A DNA stretch of 15,870 nucleotides from Bacillota bacterium (GTDB lineage Bacteria; Bacillota; Sulfobacillia; Sulfobacillales; Sulfobacillaceae), in the NCBI GenBank assembly GCA_023488565.1, contig JAMDDZ010000154.1:1-15870 (forward strand). Direction: 5' to 3'. Of this stretch, positions 6,287-12,963 are shown piece after piece (position 1 is the stretch's first letter; each line of letters starts with the position of its first letter). The translations under genes were made by a program, and so were the position numbers. Below the pieces are notes generated by a model that was not told where the DNA came from, searched no databases, and saw only the letters and a program-made list of their open reading frames with translations.

Positions 6287-6542
6287 TTATAAACGGCGGT
6301 AGATGTCGCGCGATTTCCGATGGCGATAATCAGGATGAGCAACTCCTTCTGCTCGACGCAAAACACCACGCGGACACCAAGCGCCGGAGCGCATCAGTAC
6401 CGGGTTACCGCTTGACCTGTCGATTAGCGAAAGGATCCTTCGCCAACTCCAAAAAAAGCCGTCCGTATCCTGCTCTGCACGTCCGGAGATTGTTTCTCAA
6501 GAAACTTGTGAGCCTGCGATTGGATCGCAGTGTAAACATCAT
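6287..6542 (-). pseudogene. RelE/ParE-type toxin pseudogene, several frameshifts
   Basis: Read on the minus strand, the three frames together spell a RelE-family mRNA interferase. In order, with frame changes between: VYTAIQSQAHKFLEKQSPDV then QSRIRTAF; LELAKDPFANRQVKR; GNPVLMRSGAW; VRVVFCVEQKELLILIIAIG then NR; and RDIYRRL with stop TAA at 6287-6289. These match the RelE N-terminal helices, the RSGxYRVVF strand and the terminal IGxRxDIYRRL segment. The first shift is in a seven-T run (6450s), one T too long. At least four shifts are needed, too many for sequencing error, so the gene is dead. No RelB/Phd-type antitoxin is clearly visible upstream, though a frame ending ALSFDDVFHQR and stopping at the pseudogene start could be the tail of one. 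Confidence 0.75.
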
Positions 6543-6747
6543 CGCTGGTGAAACACGTCGTCGAAGGAGAGGGCCTTGCTATGGCTGGATAATGTTCTTA
6601 AAAATAACGCCATTCTTTCTGCAGACGGATCCCTGGCTTATCGGGTGATGTATGGCTAGACAAGGCAGCCTCTCTTTTTCGTACTGCCCTGTGTATAATA
6701 CAAAAGACGAGAGGCGTAAGTCAACGTTGGGGCAAGGAGGAAGGAGC
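6543..6747. other. Leader region of the NTase gene with antitoxin-like debris
   Basis: On the minus strand a short frame ends ALSFDDVFHQR and overlaps the RelE remnant start by TGATG, the usual antitoxin-toxin junction. On the plus strand another frame ends WLDNVLKNNAILSADGSLAY followed by RVMYG and stops at 6656. Neither can be assigned. The promoter of the next gene lies at 6694-6699. Confidence 0.3.
6694..6699 (+). promoter_or_regulatory. Consensus -10 box before the NTase gene
   Basis: A perfect TATAAT lies 48 bases before the NTase start codon. No TTGACA-like hexamer is found at the right distance, only T-rich sequence, so the call rests on the -10 alone. Confidence 0.4.
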
Positions 6748-7413
6748 ATGGCGGCCGCGGATGGGGATAAGCTTCTCGAAACGGAGCGGGTGATTCAAAC
6801 TCATTTCCCTGAAGCTGTACTAGTTGGAGGAACCGCCGCTGCACTTCATGCAGAGCATCGGGTCTTATTAGACGTTGACTCCGTAATCGTGGATCTGAAA
6901 AACCGATTTCAGGACGTGTTGGCAACACTTGAGAGTTTGGCCGGGGGGAGAACACGACGGTTGCGCCCTCCTGTCCTAATTTTAGGTAACTACCAGGGAA
7001 TCGACGTAGGCATTCGGCAATTAATTCGGCGCGCACCGTTGGAAACCACCATTGTAGAGGGAGTTACCATTCCTGCCATGGAGGAAATGCTGCGTATTAA
7101 AGGATGGCTCGTGGTGACGCGAAATGCAGTGCGCGATTACCTCGATTTTTGTGCCCTGGGTGAGCGTTTAGAACATGAATTTGAGCGGGCAATGCGACCC
7201 ATGGACAGCCTTTACCCTCAACCGGAAGATGCTGACACGACAAGCCAACAATTGGCCAAAATGTTAGCAGAACCCTTACCGTTCGATTTTTGGCCTGAGG
7301 AAGACTCGTTAACCGTGTGGAGGAAACTTCAGCCGCCATGGACGGACTGGACGTTTGTGACAGGGTACTGTCGCAAATTGTCTGCAAGGTTGCTGCATAC
7401 CATGTTTGAGTAA
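6748..7413 (+). CDS. AbiEii/AbiGii-like nucleotidyltransferase
   Basis: The 221-residue product looks like a DUF1814/AbiEii-type nucleotidyltransferase, a fold used by toxins of toxin-antitoxin and phage-abortive systems. The polymerase-beta-like signature is visible: GGTAAAL at 27-33, then LLDVDSVIVDL with Asp 42 and 44 as likely metal ligands. Further on, VRDYLDFCALGERL matches the family's rDxxDL helix. The C-terminal part (FWPEEDSLTVWRKLQPPW onward) is not familiar. The start ATG 6748 has AAGGAGGAAGGAG directly before it; the frame is open back to 6652 but without such a site. A small gene follows 19 bases later. The pair lies in an accessory region next to a dead RelE gene. Function as a toxin is inference from family. 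Confidence 0.7.
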   Translation: MAAADGDKLLETERVIQTHFPEAVLVGGTAAALHAEHRVLLDVDSVIVDLKNRFQDVLATLESLAGGRTRRLRPPVLILGNYQGIDVGIRQLIRRAPLETTIVEGVTIPAMEEMLRIKGWLVVTRNAVRDYLDFCALGERLEHEFERAMRPMDSLYPQPEDADTTSQQLAKMLAEPLPFDFWPEEDSLTVWRKLQPPWTDWTFVTGYCRKLSARLLHTMFE

Positions 7414-7432
7414 AGGCGAGGAGGCGGATTGC

Positions 7433-7672
7433 TTGCAGCATCGTCATTTGGTTGGGGAAATGTCGGCCAACACGGCAGTCGTTGCCGATATTTTAGAACG
7501 GGGCACTTTGGCCGATTGGCGCAAATTAGCGCGTGAAGTGTGCAAGAACCCTCAGGGGCCATACGCGCGGGCAGTAAGGCGTGTGGTAGAGAAAACCCAC
7601 TTTTATGGCACGACGATTCTTTGGAAGGACTTTCTGGACCAGTGTCAGGAAGAAAACAGTTGCACGTCTTAA
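7433..7672 (+). CDS. Small partner protein of the nucleotidyltransferase
   Basis: The 79-residue product is basic and probably helical, with MSANTAVVADILERGTLADW and later ARAVRRVVEKTHFYGTTILW. I recall small unnamed proteins with a similar ADWxxLAR...YGTxxLW pattern beside nucleotidyltransferase genes, but no named family can be given. The start is set at TTG 7433 because GCGAGGAGG (7415-7423) lies 9 bases before it; an in-frame TTG at 7406 lies inside the end of the upstream gene and has no such site. It is probably co-transcribed with the NTase and may be its antitoxin, although in AbiE the antitoxin gene comes first. Confidence 0.6.
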   Translation: MQHRHLVGEMSANTAVVADILERGTLADWRKLAREVCKNPQGPYARAVRRVVEKTHFYGTTILWKDFLDQCQEENSCTS

Positions 7673-7774
7673 TCCCGGATGGGATGCTCTCGCGAATCTG
7701 ACGAGTCTCTCGGATTAGAACATCGTCTCCATAATATTCAATGTGCTCGTTGTCATACTCTCCACGCAGCTTCC

Positions 7775-7803
7775 TTGACCCAGATCCGCCCCTTGGATAC
7801 ACT
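7775..7803 (+). promoter_or_regulatory. Sigma-A promoter of gltX
   Basis: TTGACC (7775-7780), a 17-base spacer, then TACACT (7798-7803). This is a near-consensus vegetative promoter with the ideal spacing. It predicts a start near 7810 and a leader of about 30 bases, too short for a T-box riboswitch. Confidence 0.6.
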
Positions 7804-7840
7804 ATGACTACCACATTAGGGTTTTAGGGGGATGTTTTTC

Positions 7841-9307
7841 TTGGTTCGAACACGTTATGCGCCCAGTCCCAGTGGAACACTCCACGTGGGAGGCGCTCGT
7901 ACTGCTCTTTTCAGTTACTTGTTTGCCAAACATTATGGGGGCCAATTTGTAGTTCGTGTGGAAGATACCGATCAGACCCGATTGGTCGCGGGATCCGAAG
8001 AAGCTTTGATGCGTTCTTTGGCCGCTTTGGGTATCTTGTGGGATGAAGGACCCGACGTGGGAGGACCATTTGGCCCCTATCGACAGTCCGAGCGCCTAAG
8101 TCAGCATCAACAATATGCTGCCCAATTGTTACAGCAAGGGAAAGCCTATCGCTGCTATTGCACCCCTGAAGAGTTGGATGCTACCCGCAAGGCGCGGCAG
8201 GCTGAAGGACTTCCCCCGAGATATATGGGAACTTGCCGCAATCTCAGTTCTGACGATCCCATACATGGCAGCGGTAAACCGTACGTCTTGCGGCTCAAGG
8301 TTCCGCTGTCTGGTGTGACTGTGGTCGATGATCTTATTCGTGGCCAAGTAACGTTTGATAACAAAATTTTGGATGACTTTGTGATCGTGAAGACGAATGG
8401 GACCCCGACCTATAATTTTGCAGTCGTGATTGATGACTGGGCTATGCGGATTACCCATGTCATCCGAGCCGAAGAACATCTATCCAATACGCCTAAGCAG
8501 ATGTTGGTTTATGAGGCGCTGGGATTTTCCTTGCCGAAGTTTGCCCACATTCCCATGGTCTTGGCACCGGACCACACCAAACTGTCTAAAAGACATGGAG
8601 CTACGGCCGTTGAAGAATATCAAGCGCAAGGAATCTTACCGCAAGCATTAGTGAACTATTTAATGTTGCTTGGATGGTCAGCGCCAGATGGCAGAGAGTT
8701 TATGACTGTCAAAGAAGCCGAAAATCTGTTTACTCTAGACCGGGTACAACACACGGCGGCGGTTTATGATCAAAAGAAATTGGAATGGATGAACGCTCAG
8801 TACCTTAAACAACTGCCGATTTCCGTCGTGAAAGAGGCAGTTAAACCCTTTGTGGAACAAATGGGAATTAATTGGGGACAAGGTCCACGCCTGGAATCCG
8901 GAGTTGAATTGGTGAGAGAGCGGGCACATACCCTAAAGGATTTAGCGGAAGGAATGCGGTTTTTGTGGCAGTCGCCGACACAATATGACGATAAGGGTGT
9001 GGGTAAGCATTTTTCCCATCCCGAGGTGGCACGCCGATTGCAGACCTTAGCGACAACGCTTGGCGAATTGCCGGCTGACAAGTGGGAGCATGATACCCTT
9101 GCGGCTGCATTTGATACGCTTGCCAGCCAATTAGAAATTAAACGGGCTGAGCTTATTCATCCTTGTCGGCTGGCATTGACCGGTCAAACTGTAGGCCCTG
9201 GACTCTTTGAACTGGTGGCGGTACTTGGCCAACAAGAAACTGTCACCCGTCTGGTGAATGTTGTTGCCATGCTGCAAGATGAAGGGCATAAGATTCCTAC
9301 CTTCTGA
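7841..9307 (+). CDS. gltX: Glutamyl-tRNA synthetase
   Basis: GluRS charges tRNA-Glu (and, in many Firmicutes, tRNA-Gln for later amidation). The product of 488 residues is full length. It has the class I signature at 8-21 (PSPSGTLHVGGART, the HIGH motif as HVGG), a zinc-type cluster with Cys 105, 107 and 132, and KLSKR at 247-251. The anticodon-binding helical domain fills the C-terminal third. I place the start at TTG 7841: it gives the canonical MVRTRYAPSP N terminus, and AGGGGG (7826-7831) lies 9 bases upstream. The in-frame ATG at 7832 directly abuts that SD, leaving no spacing. The 3' end forms half of a hairpin described below. Whether the enzyme also charges tRNA-Gln cannot be told from the sequence here. 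Confidence 0.96.
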   Translation: MVRTRYAPSPSGTLHVGGARTALFSYLFAKHYGGQFVVRVEDTDQTRLVAGSEEALMRSLAALGILWDEGPDVGGPFGPYRQSERLSQHQQYAAQLLQQGKAYRCYCTPEELDATRKARQAEGLPPRYMGTCRNLSSDDPIHGSGKPYVLRLKVPLSGVTVVDDLIRGQVTFDNKILDDFVIVKTNGTPTYNFAVVIDDWAMRITHVIRAEEHLSNTPKQMLVYEALGFSLPKFAHIPMVLAPDHTKLSKRHGATAVEEYQAQGILPQALVNYLMLLGWSAPDGREFMTVKEAENLFTLDRVQHTAAVYDQKKLEWMNAQYLKQLPISVVKEAVKPFVEQMGINWGQGPRLESGVELVRERAHTLKDLAEGMRFLWQSPTQYDDKGVGKHFSHPEVARRLQTLATTLGELPADKWEHDTLAAAFDTLASQLEIKRAELIHPCRLALTGQTVGPGLFELVAVLGQQETVTRLVNVVAMLQDEGHKIPTF

Positions 9308-9329
9308 TACCTCACAGCTATCAGAAGGT
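9299..9329 (+). promoter_or_regulatory. 11-bp hairpin over the gltX stop codon
   Basis: ACCTTCTGATA (9299-9309) pairs perfectly with TATCAGAAGGT (9319-9329) around a 9-base loop. The gltX stop codon (9305-9307) is in the left arm. No T-run follows, so it is not a standard terminator. The right arm holds AGAAGG, a possible SD for a small downstream frame starting GTG 9334. The loop CACAG (9313-9317) could also pair with CTGTG (9332-9336) to make a pseudoknot. Confidence 0.55.
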
Positions 9330-9333
9330 AACT

Positions 9334-9438
9334 GTGGCCATATGGTGGCGTTATGGTACGGACCTGGAAGACAAGGCCATCAGGACCGCGCGTACGGGGC
9401 CCATTGGTTCTTGCCCAAACGGGTCGTTAGACCGCTAA
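9334..9438 (+). CDS. Possible 34-residue ORF after gltX
   Basis: GTG 9334 follows AGAAGG (9323-9328) by 5 bases and opens a 34-codon frame, MAIWWRYGTDLEDKAIRTAR to a TAA at 9436. It is not recognised. It may be a leader peptide, a remnant of a lost gene or chance. The SD lies in a hairpin that the ribosome finishing gltX would open, which is the only argument for translation. Confidence 0.2.
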   Translation: MAIWWRYGTDLEDKAIRTARTGPIGSCPNGSLDR

Positions 9439-9460
9439 CAGTGAACGACATAAGTGGCAC

Positions 9461-9492
9461 AATTAGTTTGTGAGGAGAATCACAAAATAATT
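9461..9492 (+). promoter_or_regulatory. CRP/FNR-type operator palindrome
   Basis: TTTGTGA-GGAGAA-TCACAAA (9467-9486) contains TGTGA-N6-TCACA, the consensus site of CRP-family regulators. It is extended on both sides, past one mismatch, by AATTA (9461-9465) and TAATT (9488-9492). It ends 18 bases before the start codon of the membrane protein gene, so a bound protein would most likely repress. As RNA it would form a stable stem showing GGAGAA in its loop, so a translational role is the alternative. Confidence 0.55.
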
Positions 9493-9510
9493 TGTTAGAA
9501 GGTGATTGTT

Positions 9511-9987
9511 ATGGATCAACCCATATCGCGTTCCTCGTCCTCCACAACGGAAACAGTCCAGAATGATGCCCGCCATTTGCGTCATGTTCAATGGTTGCGG
9601 TTGTCTCTGGTGTTCTTCGCTTTGTTTGACGTCGCAGCACATATTTTTGCTTCACCGGGAGCCACCCCGATTGTCTCCTATTGGATTGACATTGAAACGG
9701 CGTCCTATGGACTTATCGCTGTCATCTATTTGTTGGGTCTACGGACATATTACGGCCCGCCGATCATTTTTACCGCATACAATATGATCATGTTTTTTGT
9801 GTCCGGATTTACCGCACTTCCCTTTGGGATTAATAAGGCGCCCTTAACCGGCCACCTCCAATTCCTGCAATATTCTTTTGGACGCGGGTTCTCGTTAGGA
9901 GCATGGCTTTACCTCTTAATTGTCGGGTTGATTATGTTGCGCGTCGACCGGGGTTCTCGCCTTAATGACTTGTTGAAAGAGTCTTAA
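9511..9987 (+). CDS. Membrane protein of unknown function, four helices
   Basis: The 158-residue product has a polar, Ser-rich N terminus of about 28 residues and four hydrophobic segments: about 29-48 (LSLVFFALFDVAAHIFA), 62-76 (ASYGLIAVIYLLGL), 84-105 (IIFTAYNMIMFFVSGFTALP) and 127-143 (GAWLYLLIVGLIMLRV). It ends in a short basic and acidic tail, so both ends are probably cytoplasmic. No signature residues or family are recognised. ATG 9511 is chosen over GTG 9502 because AAGGTG (9499-9504) lies 6 bases upstream. A CRP-type palindrome precedes it, and a strong hairpin follows it, facing the convergent selD gene. Regulation by a cyclic-nucleotide or redox CRP/FNR protein is therefore plausible, but the role is unknown. 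Confidence 0.75.
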   Translation: MDQPISRSSSSTTETVQNDARHLRHVQWLRLSLVFFALFDVAAHIFASPGATPIVSYWIDIETASYGLIAVIYLLGLRTYYGPPIIFTAYNMIMFFVSGFTALPFGINKAPLTGHLQFLQYSFGRGFSLGAWLYLLIVGLIMLRVDRGSRLNDLLKES

Positions 9988-10020
9988 GGTTATGGGTAAA
10001 AGAATGCCGTCAAGTGACAC

Positions 10021-10053
10021 CGCCGTTATCAATTATGCATTTTGATAACGGCG
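10021..10053. terminator. Strong hairpin between convergent genes
   Basis: CGCCGTTATCAA (10021-10032) pairs over 12 bases with TTGATAACGGCG (10042-10053) around a 9-base loop, followed by TTTGTG on the plus strand. It is placed 33 bases after the membrane protein gene and can act as its terminator. Being symmetric, it may also stop transcripts from selD, although no T-run follows on that strand. Confidence 0.7.
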
Positions 10054-10062
10054 TTTGTGGGT

Positions 10063-10088
10063 GAACGAGATCTCGACCGGTCTCGTTC
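10063..10088. terminator. Second hairpin before the selD 3' end
   Basis: GAACGAGA (10063-10070) pairs with TCTCGTTC (10081-10088) around 10 bases. It lies 20 bases downstream of the selD stop on the minus strand. No T-run follows, so it is a helper hairpin or part of a bidirectional terminator. Confidence 0.45.
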
Positions 10089-10107
10089 GAACGGGGAAAT
10101 ATGTGAT

Positions 10108-11154
10108 CTACTGATTAACTACTAACATCGGTATTTCTGTTTCAACGACTTGGCCTATGGCATAAAGGGGAAGGCCTTTGGCCGCAAAACTCTGGTGAAC
10201 CTCCGCCTCATCCTCGGCTCTCACGGTAAAAACCAGTCCGCCTGAGGTTACTGCATCCGACAATAGAGTCAAAAGCCAATTCTCAACCCGGTTTTTTAGC
10301 TGGAGATGAGGCCTCACGTAATCCAGATTGCGCCGACTCCCAGACGGAAACCGGTCCGATTGGGCTAAGACAGCAGCACCTGGCAAAAACGGAACCTGAG
10401 CCGCGTCAATATGAATACCAACCCCCGCCCCCATAGCCATTTCCCAAACATGGCCTAAGAGTCCAAATCCGGTAACGTCGGTCACTGCTGTTGGCATGCA
10501 GGCTTCTTCTAGCGCTTCTTTGGCTCCGCGATTCAAAGTCGTCATCATGGCAATCACGGCATCGACCATGGCATTGGTGGAGTCCCCGTCTTTAATGGCT
10601 TTAATGATAACTCCGCTGCCGATAGGTTTGGACAGGAATAGGCGATCTCCAGGATGTGCTGTGCTATTGCGCCAAATGCGGTCGGGATGGACAATGCCCG
10701 TCACTGCATACCCTATTTTTGGTTCGGGATCGTCAATCGAATGGCCGCCTAGCAAGGCGGTTTCAGCCAAATCTAATATAGACTGTCCTCCGCGTAGCAT
10801 TTGACCAATTGTTTGGGGACTAAGGATCCCATCCGGAACCGCTAATAAATTGAGAGCGGATAAAGGTGTGGCACCCATAGCATAAATATCCGACAGGGAA
10901 TTGGCGGCGGCCACTTGTCCAAAAATATACGGATCATCTACCACAGGTGTCAGAAAGTCGACCGTATGAACCAAGGCGCGTGTGGCATCCAATAAAAAAA
11001 CCCCAGCGTCGTCATGGGTTTCGTTTCCTACCAGTACCCGAGGATCTGCTACTGGCGCCGACACCAAAAAACTTAAGGCATGGGTTAGGTCCTCCGGACC
11101 TAACTTGCACCCTCACCCGGATTTAGTGGTCATTTGCGTCAACCGCTGTGCCAT
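10108..11154 (-). CDS. selD: Selenophosphate synthetase with in-frame UGA (Sec)
   Basis: SelD makes selenophosphate from selenide and ATP, the selenium donor for Sec-tRNA and selenouridine. The long frame after the UGA starts at 11067, but the same frame continues upstream: ATG 11154 gives MAQRLTQMTTKSG, then TGA (11113-11115), then GCKLGPEDL. The UGA falls on the catalytic Cys/Sec position (17 in E. coli, 14 here), with the essential Lys three residues on (17 here, 20 in E. coli), so Sec is intended. The total of 348 residues is the normal SelD length. ATG 11154 has AAGGTG 5 bases before it. Downstream are the AIR-synthase-like domains with the ATP-binding region (HTVDFLTPVVDDPYIFG, the TDFF-type motif) and VTDVTGFGLLGH. 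It is convergent with the membrane protein gene and has its own promoter. Confidence 0.93.
11084..11104 (-). promoter_or_regulatory. SECIS-like hairpin just after the selD UGA
   Basis: On the minus strand GTTAGGTCC and GGACCTAAC form a perfect 9-bp stem with loop GGA, beginning 8 bases after the UGA. Bacterial SECIS elements are stem-loops inside the coding sequence close behind the UGA, with a small apical loop carrying a G near its 5' side; this fits. The precise SelB contacts, including a bulged U, cannot be confirmed by eye. Confidence 0.65.
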
Positions 11155-11214
11155 AGTGTCACCTTCTTTTCCCATAGAAAACCTCACTAACGCCAACAAT
11201 GATGTGCCCGCAAG

Positions 11215-11235
11215 TATGAAAGGCTTTCTTTCATA
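11215..11235. promoter_or_regulatory. Inverted repeat over the predicted selD start site
   Basis: TATGAAAG (11215-11222), 5 bases, CTTTCATA (11228-11235). The perfect 8-bp arms cover the predicted transcription start and touch the -10, the position of a repressor operator. As a transcript it would also form a 5' hairpin. Confidence 0.4.
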
Positions 11236-11261
11236 TATACTCCAAAGTAAGAAATAGACAA
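11234..11261 (-). promoter_or_regulatory. Probable selD promoter
   Basis: On the minus strand TTGTCT (11261-11256), a 16-base spacer and TATATA (11239-11234) resemble a vegetative promoter. Transcription would start near 11227 and give a leader of about 73 bases before the selD ATG. Confidence 0.5.
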
Positions 11262-11641
11262 GCAAGTATCCAAAGATTGCATGAATCGCGCGTCTTACGC
11301 TTGATGGCTTTACAGCAACGGAAACTCACTGAGCCGCCCTGAGTCATATTTGACGTCGATCAGAAGTGAAATGGGAAATAGTTACGTTGTCCGAACCGTG
11401 GTGAGATTGATGATCTGTCAACAGATGCAGGTGATTTGGACAACTAATGGCGTCATGGGATCGTTAGCAATGGGCAATCTGATAAATGTCATTGCTTTAT
11501 CAAAAGGCGGCGCATGAGCATGGCCGTACATATTGATGATGCACGCCTAGTTATGGTTGTATGATTCTGAGGACGGGGAAATTCTCATACCGGCGTGACA
11601 AAATCGAAAAGTAATAGTGAGGTCAAGGAGACAGATAATTT
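11262..11641. other. Gene-free stretch between divergent selD and oxidase
   Basis: I see no convincing gene in these 380 bases. One plus-strand frame is open for about 70 codons, ending at a TGA near 11516, with ATG near 11370 (MGNSYVVRTVVRLMICQQMQ onward), but it has no good ribosome binding site and is not recognised. AAGGAG (11625-11630) belongs to the oxidase gene. Some of this stretch must hold the oxidase promoter, which I cannot place. Confidence 0.4.
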
Positions 11642-12856
11642 ATGGTAGCCGATAGCCAATCACCGTATTGGACTGAAACTACAGACCCTTTCACCCCGAG
11701 TTGCTCTGGGGGTATTCCCCAGGGGATGGATGTGATCGTAGTAGGGGGAGGATTGACGGGTATTTCTGCGGCATACCATCTCTCACGCGCTGGGCGTCAG
11801 GTGATGGTTTTAGAAGCCTTCAATGTGGGTTCAGGTGCCAGCGGGAGAAATGGAGGGCAGGCGCTCAATGGCTGGCCCTTAGATATGATAGAGATCCGCG
11901 AACGTTACGGAAATGACACTGCGCAAGTACTCTGGCACTTTTCGAACGAGGCGTTGTCTCGGTTCGTTCAAATCGCCTCTGATGAGGCGATTGAATGCGA
12001 TCTTCAGCAGGTTGGCCACCTTGATGCCGCATGGACTGAATCGGATGTCTTACGCTTGCACGAAGAGCAACGGGTATTGGCAGCATTGGGAAAAAAGACC
12101 GAGTGGTGGTCTAAAGGCGAGATTCAGGATCGTGTAGGAACTTCCATGTATTTGGGAGGGATTTATGATATTACTTGTTACCAAGTGCATCCTTTGAAAT
12201 TTGTCCAAGGATTAGCCAAGGCGGCCGAACGTCGAGGAGCAAAGATCTTCTGTTTCTCCCCCGTGATAGCTATTGATCGAGAACCCACAGGGTATCGGGT
12301 TCGGGGCCAGGAATTTGTCACTCATGCTAAGGAGGTCATTTTAGCCACCAATGGGTATGTCCCATCATTTGCTCATTGGGTGAGGTCCCAATTATGGTCG
12401 GTGGCAAGTCGTGTTGTGGTTACGGCTCCGCAAGCGGGGCTGATTCCAGAAACGATGCCAACGGTGTCCGACAGTTCCACGGAATATCACTACTTTCGAT
12501 TGGTGGAACACGGGCGTCTTTTGTTTGGCGGACGACCTCCGATATTACCAAAGATCGCCAGGATGTTTCCTCAAATGGCAAAGATTCCCTCGGAGTTTGA
12601 ATGGGAGGGGCGTGTCGCCATTTCTTGGGATGGATTGCCCCACTTTGGGAGAACTCCCGATGGATATTGGTTTGCCGCGGGATACACTGGCCATGGGGTC
12701 GTTTTATCTACTGCTTTAGGCCAGTTGATTGCCGAGGCGATCGCGGGCAAACCCTTGGAAAGATCTCTTGCCAATGCTCTGGGGTCAACCATGAAGCGTC
12801 GTCCCTTTTCTCGGCGATGGCGGGTTCTTCGGCAATCTGACTCTCCGTGCAGGTAG
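11642..12856 (+). CDS. FAD-dependent amine/amino acid oxidase (DAO family)
   Basis: The 404-residue product is a DAO-superfamily flavoprotein that oxidises an amine or amino acid carbon-nitrogen bond. The dinucleotide-binding start is VIVVGGGLTG (31-40) leading to an Glu at 58 (VLEAFN) that would bind the FAD ribose. VGSGASGRNGGQ (62-73) is the flavin-binding loop typical of the PuuB/glycine-oxidase group. WDGLPHFGRTPDGYWFAAGY and TGHGV near the C terminus form the second FAD-contact region. The nearest named relatives by pattern are gamma-glutamylputrescine oxidase-like enzymes, but the substrate cannot be read. The start ATG 11642 has AAGGAG 11 bases upstream. The last 25 residues are basic and unlike the family tail, so a late frameshift is possible. 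It is divergent from selD. Confidence 0.88.
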   Translation: MVADSQSPYWTETTDPFTPSCSGGIPQGMDVIVVGGGLTGISAAYHLSRAGRQVMVLEAFNVGSGASGRNGGQALNGWPLDMIEIRERYGNDTAQVLWHFSNEALSRFVQIASDEAIECDLQQVGHLDAAWTESDVLRLHEEQRVLAALGKKTEWWSKGEIQDRVGTSMYLGGIYDITCYQVHPLKFVQGLAKAAERRGAKIFCFSPVIAIDREPTGYRVRGQEFVTHAKEVILATNGYVPSFAHWVRSQLWSVASRVVVTAPQAGLIPETMPTVSDSSTEYHYFRLVEHGRLLFGGRPPILPKIARMFPQMAKIPSEFEWEGRVAISWDGLPHFGRTPDGYWFAAGYTGHGVVLSTALGQLIAEAIAGKPLERSLANALGSTMKRRPFSRRWRVLRQSDSPCR

Positions 12857-12963
12857 TGTAACAGTAGGCAGAACACACTTATTCCCCTCTATAAAGCCTT
12901 TCCTGTCCGGGTCGGTTATACTAAAACAAGTCAACTCAGTGAAATGTGAGGTACCTAAGGACG

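Noticed and set aside
6235..6648. 137-codon plus-strand frame
   Set aside because: It is antisense to the RelE-type pseudogene, has no ribosome binding site and no recognisable domain.
7673..7840. T-box or other riboswitch before gltX
   Set aside because: No T-box sequence (AGGGTGGNACCGCG) or long structured leader is present, and the likely promoter leaves only about 30 bases of leader.
9337..9460. Riboswitch between gltX and the membrane protein gene
   Set aside because: Short pairings exist (for example GTTAG-ACCG-CTAAC at 9426-9439), but no known riboswitch core could be matched.
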